DNA of 64,000 nt from Streptococcus suis (GTDB lineage: Bacteria; Bacillota; Bacilli; Lactobacillales; Streptococcaceae): the NCBI GenBank assembly GCA_002831545.1, contig CP025095.1:868001-932000 (forward strand), read 5' to 3'. Both the position numbers and the translations under genes were made by a program. The first letter of the stretch is position 1. Every line of letters begins with the position of its first letter. The notes under the pieces were generated by a model, which was given only the letters and a program-made list of their open reading frames with translations, was not told the origin of the DNA and searched no databases. Of the stretch, positions 1-8,303 are shown one piece after another.

Positions 1-215
1 GACCACTACTCAGAGTTCGTGTCAACATCTCAGCGCAACTGATGCGAACAGAGTTCGCTTCATTTCCAACCTCCAACAGTCACTACTCTGACTGTTGGAG
101 CTATGCGGGGGTGGGAGTGAAACAGTCAGAGTAGTGACTGTTTCAGCTCAACAACTAGAAATAAAGACTTGTTGACGAACTCTTTCTAGACTGGTCGAGT
201 TCTTTCCCACTCCCA
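1..215. repeat. Mosaic intergenic repeat, copy A (left end outside window)
   Basis: This belongs to a dispersed family seen at least six more times in the window. It shares the block agagttcgtgtcaacatctc near position 12, the block tgttgacgaactcttt, and the right end gagttctttcccactccc. Internal short palindromes (cagtcagagtagtgactg type) and complementary arms suggest that it folds as RNA. It ends exactly where a metalloprotease reading frame begins, so it probably truncated that gene. No coding capacity is seen. Confidence 0.75.
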
Positions 216-352
216 CAGCTAAGCATGAATTGGGCCATGCTATTGGCCTAGATCATGAAGATAGTCAGACCTCTGTTATGGAATCGGCAGGTTCTAATCA
301 TGGTATCCAGCAGGCAGATATTGATGCGGTCCTTGCCTTGTATTCAGAATAG
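216..352 (+). pseudogene. C-terminal stump of a matrixin-like zinc metalloprotease
   Basis: In the frame ending at the TAG at 350-352 the DNA encodes TAKHELGHAIGLDH, followed by a short tail with VMES and ending ADIDAVLALYSE. HELGHAIGLDH fits the metzincin zinc-binding motif HExxHxxGxxH, and the later VM residues fit the Met-turn. The N-terminal part, which would hold the signal peptide, propeptide and most of the catalytic domain, is missing: the frame runs directly into repeat copy A. No start codon or ribosome site is available, so this is a dead fragment. Family assignment rests on the motif alone. Confidence 0.65.
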
Positions 353-362
353 AAGGGAAAAT

Positions 363-731
363 ATGTTTCGAACAATTACAAACACAATAAAACGTTATCC
401 TGAGCAAGCTCTGCTCTTTCTCTATAATGCTGGGATTTTTGCATGGATGCAGTCTACCAGTCATTCGATTATGGAACAAATCGGTATAGATAGCAGCTGG
501 TTTGATAAAATCCCTGAACCTATCAAGGCCTGGACAGGTGCCAGTCTAGAGAGTATGCAAACCTTACTCAATTCTTCCGCTTGGGGATGGCTGATTGTAT
601 CTATGATATTGATGTTGGTCATCCGCTTTGTTAAGGGCTTGATCAAGTTTGTCATCATGCTGATTATTATCGGCGGTGGTCTTTATCTACTCTGGCAGAA
701 TAAGGAATTGCTTAGTGGATTGAAGGTATAA
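363..731 (+). CDS. Small membrane protein of unknown function
   Basis: The product has 122 residues. The start at 363 is chosen because a GAAGGGA ribosome site lies just upstream at about 352-358; a longer in-frame reading from 255 would overlap the metalloprotease stump and has no such site. The N-terminal half is amphipathic; the C-terminal half (about residues 80-112) is strongly hydrophobic, reading like one or two membrane passes (SAWGWLIVSMILMLVI and KFVIMLIIIGGGLYLLW). It follows the broken metalloprotease by 10 bp, so the two were probably co-transcribed before the disruption. A strong terminator follows directly. I do not recognise the family. Confidence 0.6.
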   Translation: MFRTITNTIKRYPEQALLFLYNAGIFAWMQSTSHSIMEQIGIDSSWFDKIPEPIKAWTGASLESMQTLLNSSAWGWLIVSMILMLVIRFVKGLIKFVIMLIIIGGGLYLLWQNKELLSGLKV

Positions 732-751
732 AAATCGCAAAAGAAAAAAAG

Positions 752-792
752 AAGCTGAGCAAGCCATCTTAGATGTCTGCTCAGCTTTTTTG
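752..792 (+). terminator. Rho-independent terminator
   Basis: A perfect 10-bp stem (AAGCTGAGCA at 752-761 with TGCTCAGCTT at 778-787) is followed by a run of T. It ends the small membrane protein transcript. Confidence 0.85.
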
Positions 793-799
793 ACTTGTA

Positions 800-1435
800 A
801 TACTCTTCGAAAATCAAACTCAGACCTTGTTGACTTGATTTGATGAGTGGAAGGGGAGCGGAAAAGAACTCGACCAAGATAAAAAGAGTTCGTCAACAAT
901 TTTTCGTTTTAAGTTGTTGAGCTGAGATGTTGACACGAACCCTGAGAAGCGTGGTTGGTCTTTTTGGCCCAGCCTCACTTTCGCAGAGTACGGCAAGCCG
1001 AAAGTGACGATGTATCAAAGCTAATTCAAATGACTATACCTTGAAACAAAATAGTAACAGGGTTCTATCTGCATAAGTAGAAACGAACTACGTTCGCCTA
1101 TCTCCAACCCCCAAAGTTTCCCCAAACCTTTTGTAGCGAACTTCGTTCGCTTTATTTCCAACCCCCAAAGTTTCCCCAAACCTTTTGTAGCAAACTACGT
1201 TCGCTTTATTTCCAACCCCCAAAGTTTCCCCAAACCTTTTGTAGCAAACTACGTTCGCTTTATTTCCAACCCCCAAAGTTTCCCCAAACCTTTTGTAGCG
1301 AACTTCGTTCGCTTTATCTCCAACCCCCAAAGTTTCCCCAAACCTTTTGTAGCGAACTTGGTTCGCTTTATTTCCAACCCCCAAAGTTTCCCCAAACCTT
1401 TGGGGCTAGTCTAATTTTGATTTTCATTGAGTATA
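800..1435. repeat. BOX-like composite repeat element
   Basis: The left edge (tactcttcgaaaatcaaa, 801-818) is the reverse complement of the right end of pneumococcal BOX elements. The right edge (ttgattttcattgagtata, 1417-1435) is the reverse complement of the BOX left end. Between them, where boxB units would sit, lie a copy of the mosaic family (about 848-1030) and an array of 54-bp tandem units (1104-1404). No gene is supported; translated repeats are low-complexity shadows. Confidence 0.7.
1104..1404. repeat. 54-bp tandem repeat array, about 5.6 units
   Basis: Units start at 1104, 1158, 1212, 1266, 1320 and 1374, exactly 54 bp apart. Each carries ccccaaagtttccccaaacc and an imperfect palindrome around gcgaacttcgttcgc. 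Copies differ mainly in the palindrome centre (cttcg, ctacg, cttgg). Related palindromes recur at 11950-12140 and 53350. Confidence 0.9.
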
Positions 1436-1635
1436 AAATCCGGATAACAAGCTCAGCTTTTTATAGTGGTTTGGATTAGGGAAAGGACAAGTTTGAGTTA
1501 TAGTGTCAGCAACACCCTCCTAAAATAACTTTAGAGTTCTCAAATTGATAAACGTAGCTAATCCTGTTTTTGATTTGGTTTGCTATATATCCGCCACAAC
1601 CTGTTAGCATGAATCACTATCAAGTTTTCAAAGCT

Positions 1636-1908
1636 TTACTGCTCCCCTGTAGTGTTCCTATCAGAAGTTTCTTTCTTGTGGCTGATGCTATCAAGGGTTT
1701 CTTGACCATAGCTGTCTTTCTTGTTACTTAATATGCCCAAAAATAGAAGAATACTGAGAATAATACAAATGGTTTGCTCGATCTTATTCAATTCCTGACT
1801 GATATTGTAGCCAAAATAACTTGAGGCAATATTGTCAATCAGCATGAGAATAAGGGAAACAAGACCAATCCAAAACATATGGAGTTTGAGACGTTCTTTT
1901 AGTTTCAT
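1636..1908 (-). CDS. Phage holin-like small membrane protein
   Basis: The 90-residue product has two hydrophobic stretches (about residues 11-30 and 46-60) separated by a short polar segment, then a charged hydrophilic tail. The layout and the GILSN...LDS segment after the second helix resemble the phi LC3 family of phage holins, which form membrane lesions that let endolysin reach the wall. An AAAGGGA site precedes the start. It is the last gene on the minus strand after the glycosyltransferases, with no endolysin or other phage gene nearby, so it may be a captured or vestigial holin, or a small membrane protein of another family. Confidence 0.45.
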   Translation of the reverse strand: MKLKERLKLHMFWIGLVSLILMLIDNIASSYFGYNISQELNKIEQTICIILSILLFLGILSNKKDSYGQETLDSISHKKETSDRNTTGEQ

Positions 1909-1986
1909 ATGAATCCCTTTCTGTCATTGAAATTTTCTCCTGATAGCCCAAAAGGATAGCTGTTTTCTAATCCGATGGTAGACCGA

Positions 1987-2883
1987 TTAACTATCGGATG
2001 AGGATTGAATCCCTAATTTTTGTAGGATATATCGGTAAGTATCATTTTCAGTTACCTTGTGAGTCAGGTGCTGCTGTTGGTGATATAAGAGACGCTGTTT
2101 GTAGCAATCCACGGCAAGGCTAGGGTCAAGACCAGCAAGAAGCATGTCAATAATCAAGGTTTCATAGCCTTTGATATCGCTTAATGTATTAGCAGGGGAA
2201 GAAGGGGCGTCTGAAAGACTTCCCTTTCTTTTTCGATAGCAATAGAGATTCTTAGAATAATAGACTGTTTTATGACTGTTGAGGACAAGTAAATGTGTCG
2301 TATACCTGTCTTCCGCTACTCTCACATTCGGAAAGCGAATGTATCTATTGTGTTCTTTTGAAGTAAATAAGTGACTACGGAACAATTTGCCCCAAGCAGT
2401 TAAGAAGGTAATAGTCCCCACAGTCAATAAATGTGAAAAATAGTTTTCAATCGTCAATACTTCTGTCCTCACTTCTTGAGAATGGATATAGTAGATGCCA
2501 TTGTTTTCATCGAAACCATAGTATTCTCCAATGACGATATCAGCCTCATGGAGGGTAAGTTGTGTAAACAGATCCTCGATGAATGTTGTTTCGAGGTAGT
2601 CGTCGCTATCCACAAAGGTGACAAAGTCACCAGTCATATTTTCGATACCTAGATTTCGTGTATCTGCTAGACCAGAATTGCAAGTTTTTTTTAGCAAACA
2701 AATCCGCTCGTCTCGTGCTTGGTATTCTTGACAAATGCTTACGCTATTATCTGTCGAGGCGTCATCAATGAGAAGAATTTCTAGGTTTTGATAGGTTTGA
2801 CCAATAATACTATCTAAACATTGCCTGAGATAGTTTTCCACGTTATAGATGGGAACAATAACTGAAATAAGTGGCTTTTCCAT
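1987..2883 (-). CDS. Family GT2 glycosyltransferase
   Basis: The 298-residue protein opens with the GT-A fold signature LISVIVPIYNVENYL. It has the nucleotide-binding Asp pair at residues 40-41 and the metal-binding DSDD at 92-95. It should transfer a sugar from a nucleotide sugar, in the cytosol, probably extending the O-glycan of the serine-rich adhesin encoded downstream of the neighbouring accessory Sec genes. Its start overlaps the stop of the acetyltransferase chimera by one base (TAATG). It is a close paralogue of the GT2 gene at 3947-4831; their first 60 residues are nearly the same and the DNA similarity continues past this gene's stop codon. Sugar specificity cannot be read from sequence. 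Confidence 0.85.
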   Translation of the reverse strand: MEKPLISVIVPIYNVENYLRQCLDSIIGQTYQNLEILLIDDASTDNSVSICQEYQARDERICLLKKTCNSGLADTRNLGIENMTGDFVTFVDSDDYLETTFIEDLFTQLTLHEADIVIGEYYGFDENNGIYYIHSQEVRTEVLTIENYFSHLLTVGTITFLTAWGKLFRSHLFTSKEHNRYIRFPNVRVAEDRYTTHLLVLNSHKTVYYSKNLYCYRKRKGSLSDAPSSPANTLSDIKGYETLIIDMLLAGLDPSLAVDCYKQRLLYHQQQHLTHKVTENDTYRYILQKLGIQSSSDS

Positions 2884-3767
2884 TAGGTATCCCTTTCTTT
2901 AAAAAAATCTTGAATAGCCTGCACCATTTCTTCTGGATGGTTACTCGAAATCATGGTATTCGTTAGCTCTGGTTGATGGGCGACAGTATCAAAACTATAG
3001 ATGGGAATTTGTTTTTGCTGACAGCGGTTGAGGATGTCTTTGACTTCCCACCAGTGATTGATGTCTAGATAGATGGAGGTACGATCCAAAATCTCATCTT
3101 CCAGTTCAGTATCGTTGATATTGCTATAGATATTGACATTGCTAAATCGACGAAAACTATTGAGATGAGGAGAGATATGGGTTCCAGCCAAGATATTGAA
3201 AGCAATATCAGGCAGGGAAGTAACCAGGTATTCCAAGTGTTCCAGAGTATCGGATGCCGTAAAGGTTGTGACCTGTTTGTCAAATTGTGGTCGAGGTCGA
3301 TAGGTCATAGTTCCTGATGAGGTCACGATAGTATTGGCAGGGACGTCCTTATAGATGGTGCAGCCTGCTCCGATGATCACATTGTCACCGATGGTCACCC
3401 CTTTTAGGATAACAGTATTGGCTCCAACCCAACAATGTCGTCCAATGGTAATAGGTGCAGTGCTGAAAGAGAGCGCTTCAACATGGTGATGGGAGTAGTG
3501 GTGATTGTTGTCATAAATTTTGACCCCGTCACCAAACAGACAATAGTCACCGATGGTAACTTTCTCCATACATCTTAGAACACAGGAGGAGTTAAAAAAG
3601 ACCTGCTTGCCGATTCGTAATGTAGCATAATTCTTGACCTCAAAGCTACAAAAGTTTTTGGCAATAATTCCATCATCAACCTGAATATCAGCATGTTCTT
3701 CAAGTTCTAAATTATAGAATTGGCCTAAATAATTGATTGGTAGTTTATGTTTCATATTGCTTTCCAT
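2883..3767 (-). CDS. Hexapeptide acetyltransferase fused to a GtfB-like C-terminal domain
   Basis: The protein has 294 residues. Residues of about 30-160 form a left-handed beta helix of the Maa/NodL/WbbJ acetyltransferase type, with repeats such as ITIGRHCWVGANTVIL and VTIGDNVIIGAGCTI and a His-rich loop (NNHHYSHHH) where the catalytic His is expected. Residues of about 165-290 resemble the C-terminal part of GtfB in this same window: both share LP...F.I.A.T.IS.HL, NV..Y.NI and TSIYLDINH. GtfB has GG after TSIYLDINH; this protein has WW. The fusion suggests O-acetylation of sugars on the adhesin, targeted by a glycan- or complex-binding tail. An in-frame second ATG at 3755 is an alternative start. 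Confidence 0.75.
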   Translation of the reverse strand: MESNMKHKLPINYLGQFYNLELEEHADIQVDDGIIAKNFCSFEVKNYATLRIGKQVFFNSSCVLRCMEKVTIGDYCLFGDGVKIYDNNHHYSHHHVEALSFSTAPITIGRHCWVGANTVILKGVTIGDNVIIGAGCTIYKDVPANTIVTSSGTMTYRPRPQFDKQVTTFTASDTLEHLEYLVTSLPDIAFNILAGTHISPHLNSFRRFSNVNIYSNINDTELEDEILDRTSIYLDINHWWEVKDILNRCQQKQIPIYSFDTVAHQPELTNTMISSNHPEEMVQAIQDFFKERDT

Positions 3768-3946
3768 TTTCTATCAAATAGGCAAATTTTAATAGTCTAT
3801 TATATATTTCTGTATTTGTTTTTCCTTGTTCTTCTAGTATCGCAAGATATCTGCTTGTTCGATAACTATAGTAAGAGAAACGAGACCGATTTAAAAGATG
3901 CGGAGATTGATACACTTTTGCGTTGCAAAATACATATCTATAACAG

Positions 3947-4831
3947 TCAACTCCCTCTAGTGTAAAGAGAAAGGTGTTTTCTAATCCGATGGTAGACTGG
4001 ATGATGGCAGTAGCCCAATTCTTCTAAAGTTTGTTTGTATCCACTTATCCTGAGCTTGTAAAAGGCAATGGCTTTGGATAAATCATGACCGAGCAAGAGG
4101 AGATCAAAGTAGCGTTTTTCAAAACCGTCTAAGTCATCGGCAATGTGCTGGATACTAGTTGCTGAGCTGGTCAAACTATTGGGACGCTTGCGCCAGCAGT
4201 AACCAGCATAGCTGAGGTAGATTGTTTTTTTGCTTTTTAGAAATAGCAAATGTGTCACTTGCTGTTCTTCGTTGGCTTGATTAAGAGTAGGGAAAAGAAT
4301 TTGATAATCTTGAACAAACAAGGAACTGTTAAACAGTTTTCCCCATACTGTGATATAATTGTCCGTTGCGCCGGTAAATACCCTATCCAGATAATCTTCA
4401 AAAGAGAGAGTTTCATAGAAATCTTCGTAATTGTGGATGAGAAAAGTAGAATTTTCTTCGATAAAACGGTAGTAATCACACATAACGATGTCGGCCTGTT
4501 CCGTGACTGCAAGCTGATAAAGTCGGTCAATCATATCGTGATTGAGATAGTCGTCGCTATCCACAAAGGTGACAAAGTCGCCAGTCATATTTTTTAAACC
4601 AAGATTTCGAGAGTCTGATACACCACGGTTTTCAGTTTTTTTAATCAAGCGAATGCGACTATCACGGGATTGGTATTCTTGACAGATAGCGACGCTATCA
4701 TCTGTCGAAGCATCATCAATAAGGAGAATTTCTAGGTTTTGATAGGTTTGACTAATAATACTATCTAAACATTGTCTTAGATAATTTTCCACGTTGTAGA
4801 TGGGAACGATAACTGAAATTAAATCGTCCAT
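3947..4831 (-). CDS. Family GT2 glycosyltransferase
   Basis: The 294-residue protein has the GT2 opening LISVIVPIYNVENYL, Asp pair 39-40 and DSDD at 91-94, so the catalytic centre looks intact. The C-terminal half (about 110-294) is the helical tail common to the GT2 proteins of this locus and probably defines acceptor choice. It lies 13 bp downstream of gtf3 in the same operon, and 179 bp of AT-rich DNA without a supported gene separate it from the acetyltransferase chimera. It is a recent paralogue of the GT2 at 1987-2883. A role in elongating the adhesin glycan is inferred from context. Confidence 0.85.
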   Translation of the reverse strand: MDDLISVIVPIYNVENYLRQCLDSIISQTYQNLEILLIDDASTDDSVAICQEYQSRDSRIRLIKKTENRGVSDSRNLGLKNMTGDFVTFVDSDDYLNHDMIDRLYQLAVTEQADIVMCDYYRFIEENSTFLIHNYEDFYETLSFEDYLDRVFTGATDNYITVWGKLFNSSLFVQDYQILFPTLNQANEEQQVTHLLFLKSKKTIYLSYAGYCWRKRPNSLTSSATSIQHIADDLDGFEKRYFDLLLLGHDLSKAIAFYKLRISGYKQTLEELGYCHHPVYHRIRKHLSLYTRGS

Positions 4832-4844
4832 ACTGTGTCTCCTC

Positions 4845-5843
4845 CTAAATCATAACCTGATGAACCGCATCAGTCAGTAGCTTTTGAGCAAAGTAGCCCT
4901 TCGTAATCAGTTCTCGGAAATTCCAAAGAGAATCAAGGAGGGAACGGTATTCTTCCTCAGTGATAGTGGAAACGATGGCATTGGCTTCTTCCAGACTATC
5001 GACAAGGAACCCCAGCTTGTATTCGGAAATATAGTGGGCATTGGAGAGGCTACGCGGTGCAATGACAGGTAGGCCGGCTGCGATGTAGGTGCTTAATTTG
5101 TAGGAAACGTTGAGATTGTAGTATTCTGCATCCTCTCCTTGTGACCAGACAAGACCAAAGCCACCATTTTTATTTAATTCTTGGAGTAGGCTGAGACTGT
5201 ATTTCCAACCTTGGTAGGCCACATTGTTGGGTTTGGTTGGGTAATATTCTGGCGCAAAGAGATTGAGCGGTGTTGCAAACTGCCAGTCGTCAACAAAATG
5301 GAAACGTTGTGGATTTCCTGTGAAGTTGAGAACCCGTTGGAAGGCTGGTTTTTCAAGCCAAATATCCGTTTTATGGTCCCACATATTTTGCAAAAGAGTA
5401 TTGGTGACACGAAGGCCATGCTGGTAGAGCAGGTCTAGCATTTTCTGTGAAGGAGCGATAATCAAGTCAGCCATATTATACATTTCGATGGTTTTTTCCA
5501 TCAGATAGAAGTTGGAGCTGAACATGAGTGGTGGAATATCATGGATAAAGATGACAATTTTTATGCCAGAATAAATCCGTAATCGTTTGATGTACTCGTG
5601 GTCAAAGTGGGTACCGTTCCAGCTAGGTGCTTGGAAGATGATAACATCGCCATTTCCTACAGCAGCGTTCATGCCATCAAATCGAATAGCCAGATTTTCA
5701 ACGCTTTCGCCATCGGCATTGAAACTATAAATGCCGATTTCTTTGATATCTAATTTTTTTGCAATATCTGCGACCATGTTTTGAGCCATAAGGGCGACAC
5801 TCAGGGGGGATTGGCCGTAGAGATTGGTAATATGAACTTTCAT
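4845..5843 (-). CDS. Gtf3/Nss-type glucosyltransferase of the SRR glycosylation pathway
   Basis: The 332-residue protein matches the Gtf3 (also called Nss or GtfC) family: the start KVHITNLYGQSP, the middle IFIHDIPPLMF, and the C-terminal nucleotide-sugar site with YKLSTYIAAGLPVIAPRS. In Streptococcus parasanguinis Gtf3 adds glucose to the O-GlcNAc that GtfA/GtfB place on Fap1, the second step of glycan assembly. It has a GT-B fold and acts in the cytosol. The gene lies between the three-module GT8/GT2 gene and a GT2 gene, all minus strand with short gaps. The length is normal and no defect is seen. Confidence 0.85.
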   Translation of the reverse strand: MKVHITNLYGQSPLSVALMAQNMVADIAKKLDIKEIGIYSFNADGESVENLAIRFDGMNAAVGNGDVIIFQAPSWNGTHFDHEYIKRLRIYSGIKIVIFIHDIPPLMFSSNFYLMEKTIEMYNMADLIIAPSQKMLDLLYQHGLRVTNTLLQNMWDHKTDIWLEKPAFQRVLNFTGNPQRFHFVDDWQFATPLNLFAPEYYPTKPNNVAYQGWKYSLSLLQELNKNGGFGLVWSQGEDAEYYNLNVSYKLSTYIAAGLPVIAPRSLSNAHYISEYKLGFLVDSLEEANAIVSTITEEEYRSLLDSLWNFRELITKGYFAQKLLTDAVHQVMI

Positions 5844-5922
5844 TGTCTTCCTTTCCTTTTCTTATTTTTGTACTTGTTATACTGTTTCGATTTGTTTCTA
5901 GTCTACCCAAAAAACATACTAT

Positions 5923-8247
5923 TTAAGGCTTATCTTGCCAATTGAAATAGGTCATCAATCTTTTTCCTATATATTCATACACCTCGCAATCTTGTTGCTG
6001 GTGATTTTCAAGATAGGTTTTGTGTTGGTTTAGTAAGTAGATGTAGTATTCTTTTAGATAGGTCATATCTTTGTTTAATAAGGCAAAGTCAATTATTTTC
6101 TCTTCAAAGCCCTTGATTTCGTCCATAATACGCTTTTCTGATAGTTGCGTTTTGGTTATGCTATTTTCTCGTCTTCTGTACACATATAGATATTCATCGA
6201 CAAAAATGTTTTTTTGGCTTTTAAAAAACAGTTTATGCGTCGTGTACTGGTCTTCATGCAAGACATCTACAGGATATCTGATGGATTTATATGGGGTGTT
6301 ATCATTGAATAAGTTGGCTCTATATAGTTTAGCCCAAGCAGTCACAGCAATAAATGAAAAATATCTATGATATTTTTCAAGGCATTGCTCTCCAGTCAAC
6401 AATTCTATTTTATTGACACTATTTTGAGAATTAGGAAATACAAATAATTTGTTATGTTCTTCAAACTCTATATACTTGCCAATGGCAATGTCTGCCTGAC
6501 AAGTTTGTGAATATATATATAAGGTTTCGATACAATGATTTCCAAGATAGTCATCACTATCAACAAAGGTTACAAACTGACCAGTCATGGCATCCAGTCC
6601 CTTATTTCGAGCATCAGATAGTCCGCCATTTTCTTGATGAATGACCTTTATCCGCCCATCTTTTGCGGCATAGTCATCACAAATCTTGCCTGAACTATCA
6701 GTCGAACCATCATTGACCAGGATAATTTCTAGATTTTGATAGGTTTGGTTGAGGATACTATCCAGACATTCGTGTAGGTAATTCTCGACATTGTAGACAG
6801 GGACGATAACACTGATCAGCTCTTCTTTGATTTTTCGATAGATATAGAGAGTTTCTTTGACATAAGAAATCTTGTCGGTTTCATAGCTCTTCGGTATCAA
6901 ATCATTGACTAAATCGATATGGTTGTCTCTGACATAGCTTGTTTTGAAGAGTTTACAATAGGGATTTGTCAGATAGGTTTTATGTCTAGGGAAAGTCTGG
7001 AAGTGCTTTGTTACAGTTTCAGCCGTCACTGTCTCTTCCTTGAATAGATTGGCATGGAAGTAGTAGTTACCATCGTTTTCATTAAAGTCACAGTTTTCCA
7101 GCAATACAATATCAGACTGGTATTGTTCAGCACTGTTCAAGGCTGTTTCGATAAATGAATCATCCAGTTCATCGATGTGACTGAGGCTAATCAGGTATTG
7201 CCCCTTGACCAGCTTGAGCAAGTCTCGTCCTAACGGACTTTCTGGGTCGACAGTTAGGATGTCTACATTTTCCTCATCCAGTGGGTAGTGGGAGCAGATA
7301 TCTGGTACCTGAATGTTTATATCAGTATTGTAGTTTAGAAGGATGAGTTGGATATTTTTGTAGCTTTGCTTACAAATGTTTTCGATAGTTGTCAGACTTG
7401 TTTCATTGTAGATGGGGAGTAGGAGACTTACTTTTGTTTGTTGAATCTGTTTTATATTTTTAACAAAGTCGACTTGCCAAAGTTTTAGATATTTATTTAA
7501 GGGTAGCTCTTGAAATTGATAATGTTTCCAAGGTTTTGCTCCAGAGGAGTTATAATGAATAATTTTGATTTCATCCAGACCCAACAAGTCTTTTTCCATT
7601 GCTTCAACTGTGTAGTTGTAAGCTAGGGGAAGTTCGGCTATTTTCCCTTTCAAAGCAATATTGATGACATCTTGGTCTTGAAATAGAATGATGTCTTTTA
7701 GTCGCTCTGTTTCCGTAAATAAATGATGGGTAATCTTATCTTGGCGCATTTTTTGCAAGTTGCAGACCAAGACCCCTGCATTGATAAAGAGTTCATCTAA
7801 ATCAAATCCCAATTTTAATTTATGGTCAGGAAAACGGTTGATTATGTCAATTTCGTTGACACCTGCCAAATAGTGCTGACTGAGGTCAATATCCCACAGT
7901 TCTTTAACATCACATCGAATCAAGAGGTCGCTATCCAAGTAGATGACTTTATCACAATCTACGAGAATTTCTGGCAATAAATAACGGTAATAAGTTTCGA
8001 TGGTAATGCCATCTAGTGTTAGCGGCAAATTGGAAAATAAATCTCTATCAATCTTGACAAAATGAATGTTTACAGATTCAGTCTCCAATGTTCTTAGCCT
8101 ATCTTTTGACTTGTCGGATAAATCAGTATGGAGTACAAATATATCCAGATTAGTTGTGTATTTTTTTATCATAGAAATCGTAAAAAATACATAGTGACAA
8201 TGCTTGTCGTTAATACAAAAGGAAATATTTATTTTACTCATTTTCAT
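5923..8247 (-). CDS. Three-module glycosyltransferase: GT8, degenerate GT2, GT2
   Basis: The 774-residue protein starts with a GT8 domain (about 1-270) with the metal-binding DSD at residues 105-107 and conserved NAGVLV and DQDVIN blocks. A second module (about 274-470) begins like a GT2 enzyme (KVSLLLPIYNE) but lacks both Asp motifs (LSHIDEL stands where DSDD is expected), so it is probably not catalytic. The third module (about 475-774) is a complete GT2 domain with LISVIVPVYNVENYL, VNDGSTDSS and DSDD. The protein could add two different sugars in sequence. It is transcribed just before gtf3. Donor specificity is unknown. Confidence 0.85.
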   Translation of the reverse strand: MKMSKINISFCINDKHCHYVFFTISMIKKYTTNLDIFVLHTDLSDKSKDRLRTLETESVNIHFVKIDRDLFSNLPLTLDGITIETYYRYLLPEILVDCDKVIYLDSDLLIRCDVKELWDIDLSQHYLAGVNEIDIINRFPDHKLKLGFDLDELFINAGVLVCNLQKMRQDKITHHLFTETERLKDIILFQDQDVINIALKGKIAELPLAYNYTVEAMEKDLLGLDEIKIIHYNSSGAKPWKHYQFQELPLNKYLKLWQVDFVKNIKQIQQTKVSLLLPIYNETSLTTIENICKQSYKNIQLILLNYNTDINIQVPDICSHYPLDEENVDILTVDPESPLGRDLLKLVKGQYLISLSHIDELDDSFIETALNSAEQYQSDIVLLENCDFNENDGNYYFHANLFKEETVTAETVTKHFQTFPRHKTYLTNPYCKLFKTSYVRDNHIDLVNDLIPKSYETDKISYVKETLYIYRKIKEELISVIVPVYNVENYLHECLDSILNQTYQNLEIILVNDGSTDSSGKICDDYAAKDGRIKVIHQENGGLSDARNKGLDAMTGQFVTFVDSDDYLGNHCIETLYIYSQTCQADIAIGKYIEFEEHNKLFVFPNSQNSVNKIELLTGEQCLEKYHRYFSFIAVTAWAKLYRANLFNDNTPYKSIRYPVDVLHEDQYTTHKLFFKSQKNIFVDEYLYVYRRRENSITKTQLSEKRIMDEIKGFEEKIIDFALLNKDMTYLKEYYIYLLNQHKTYLENHQQQDCEVYEYIGKRLMTYFNWQDKP

Positions 8248-8303
8248 CTAATCCTTACGCGTTAAATTTGGAAATTGGCGACCTCGATAGTATTCGTTGA
8301 TAA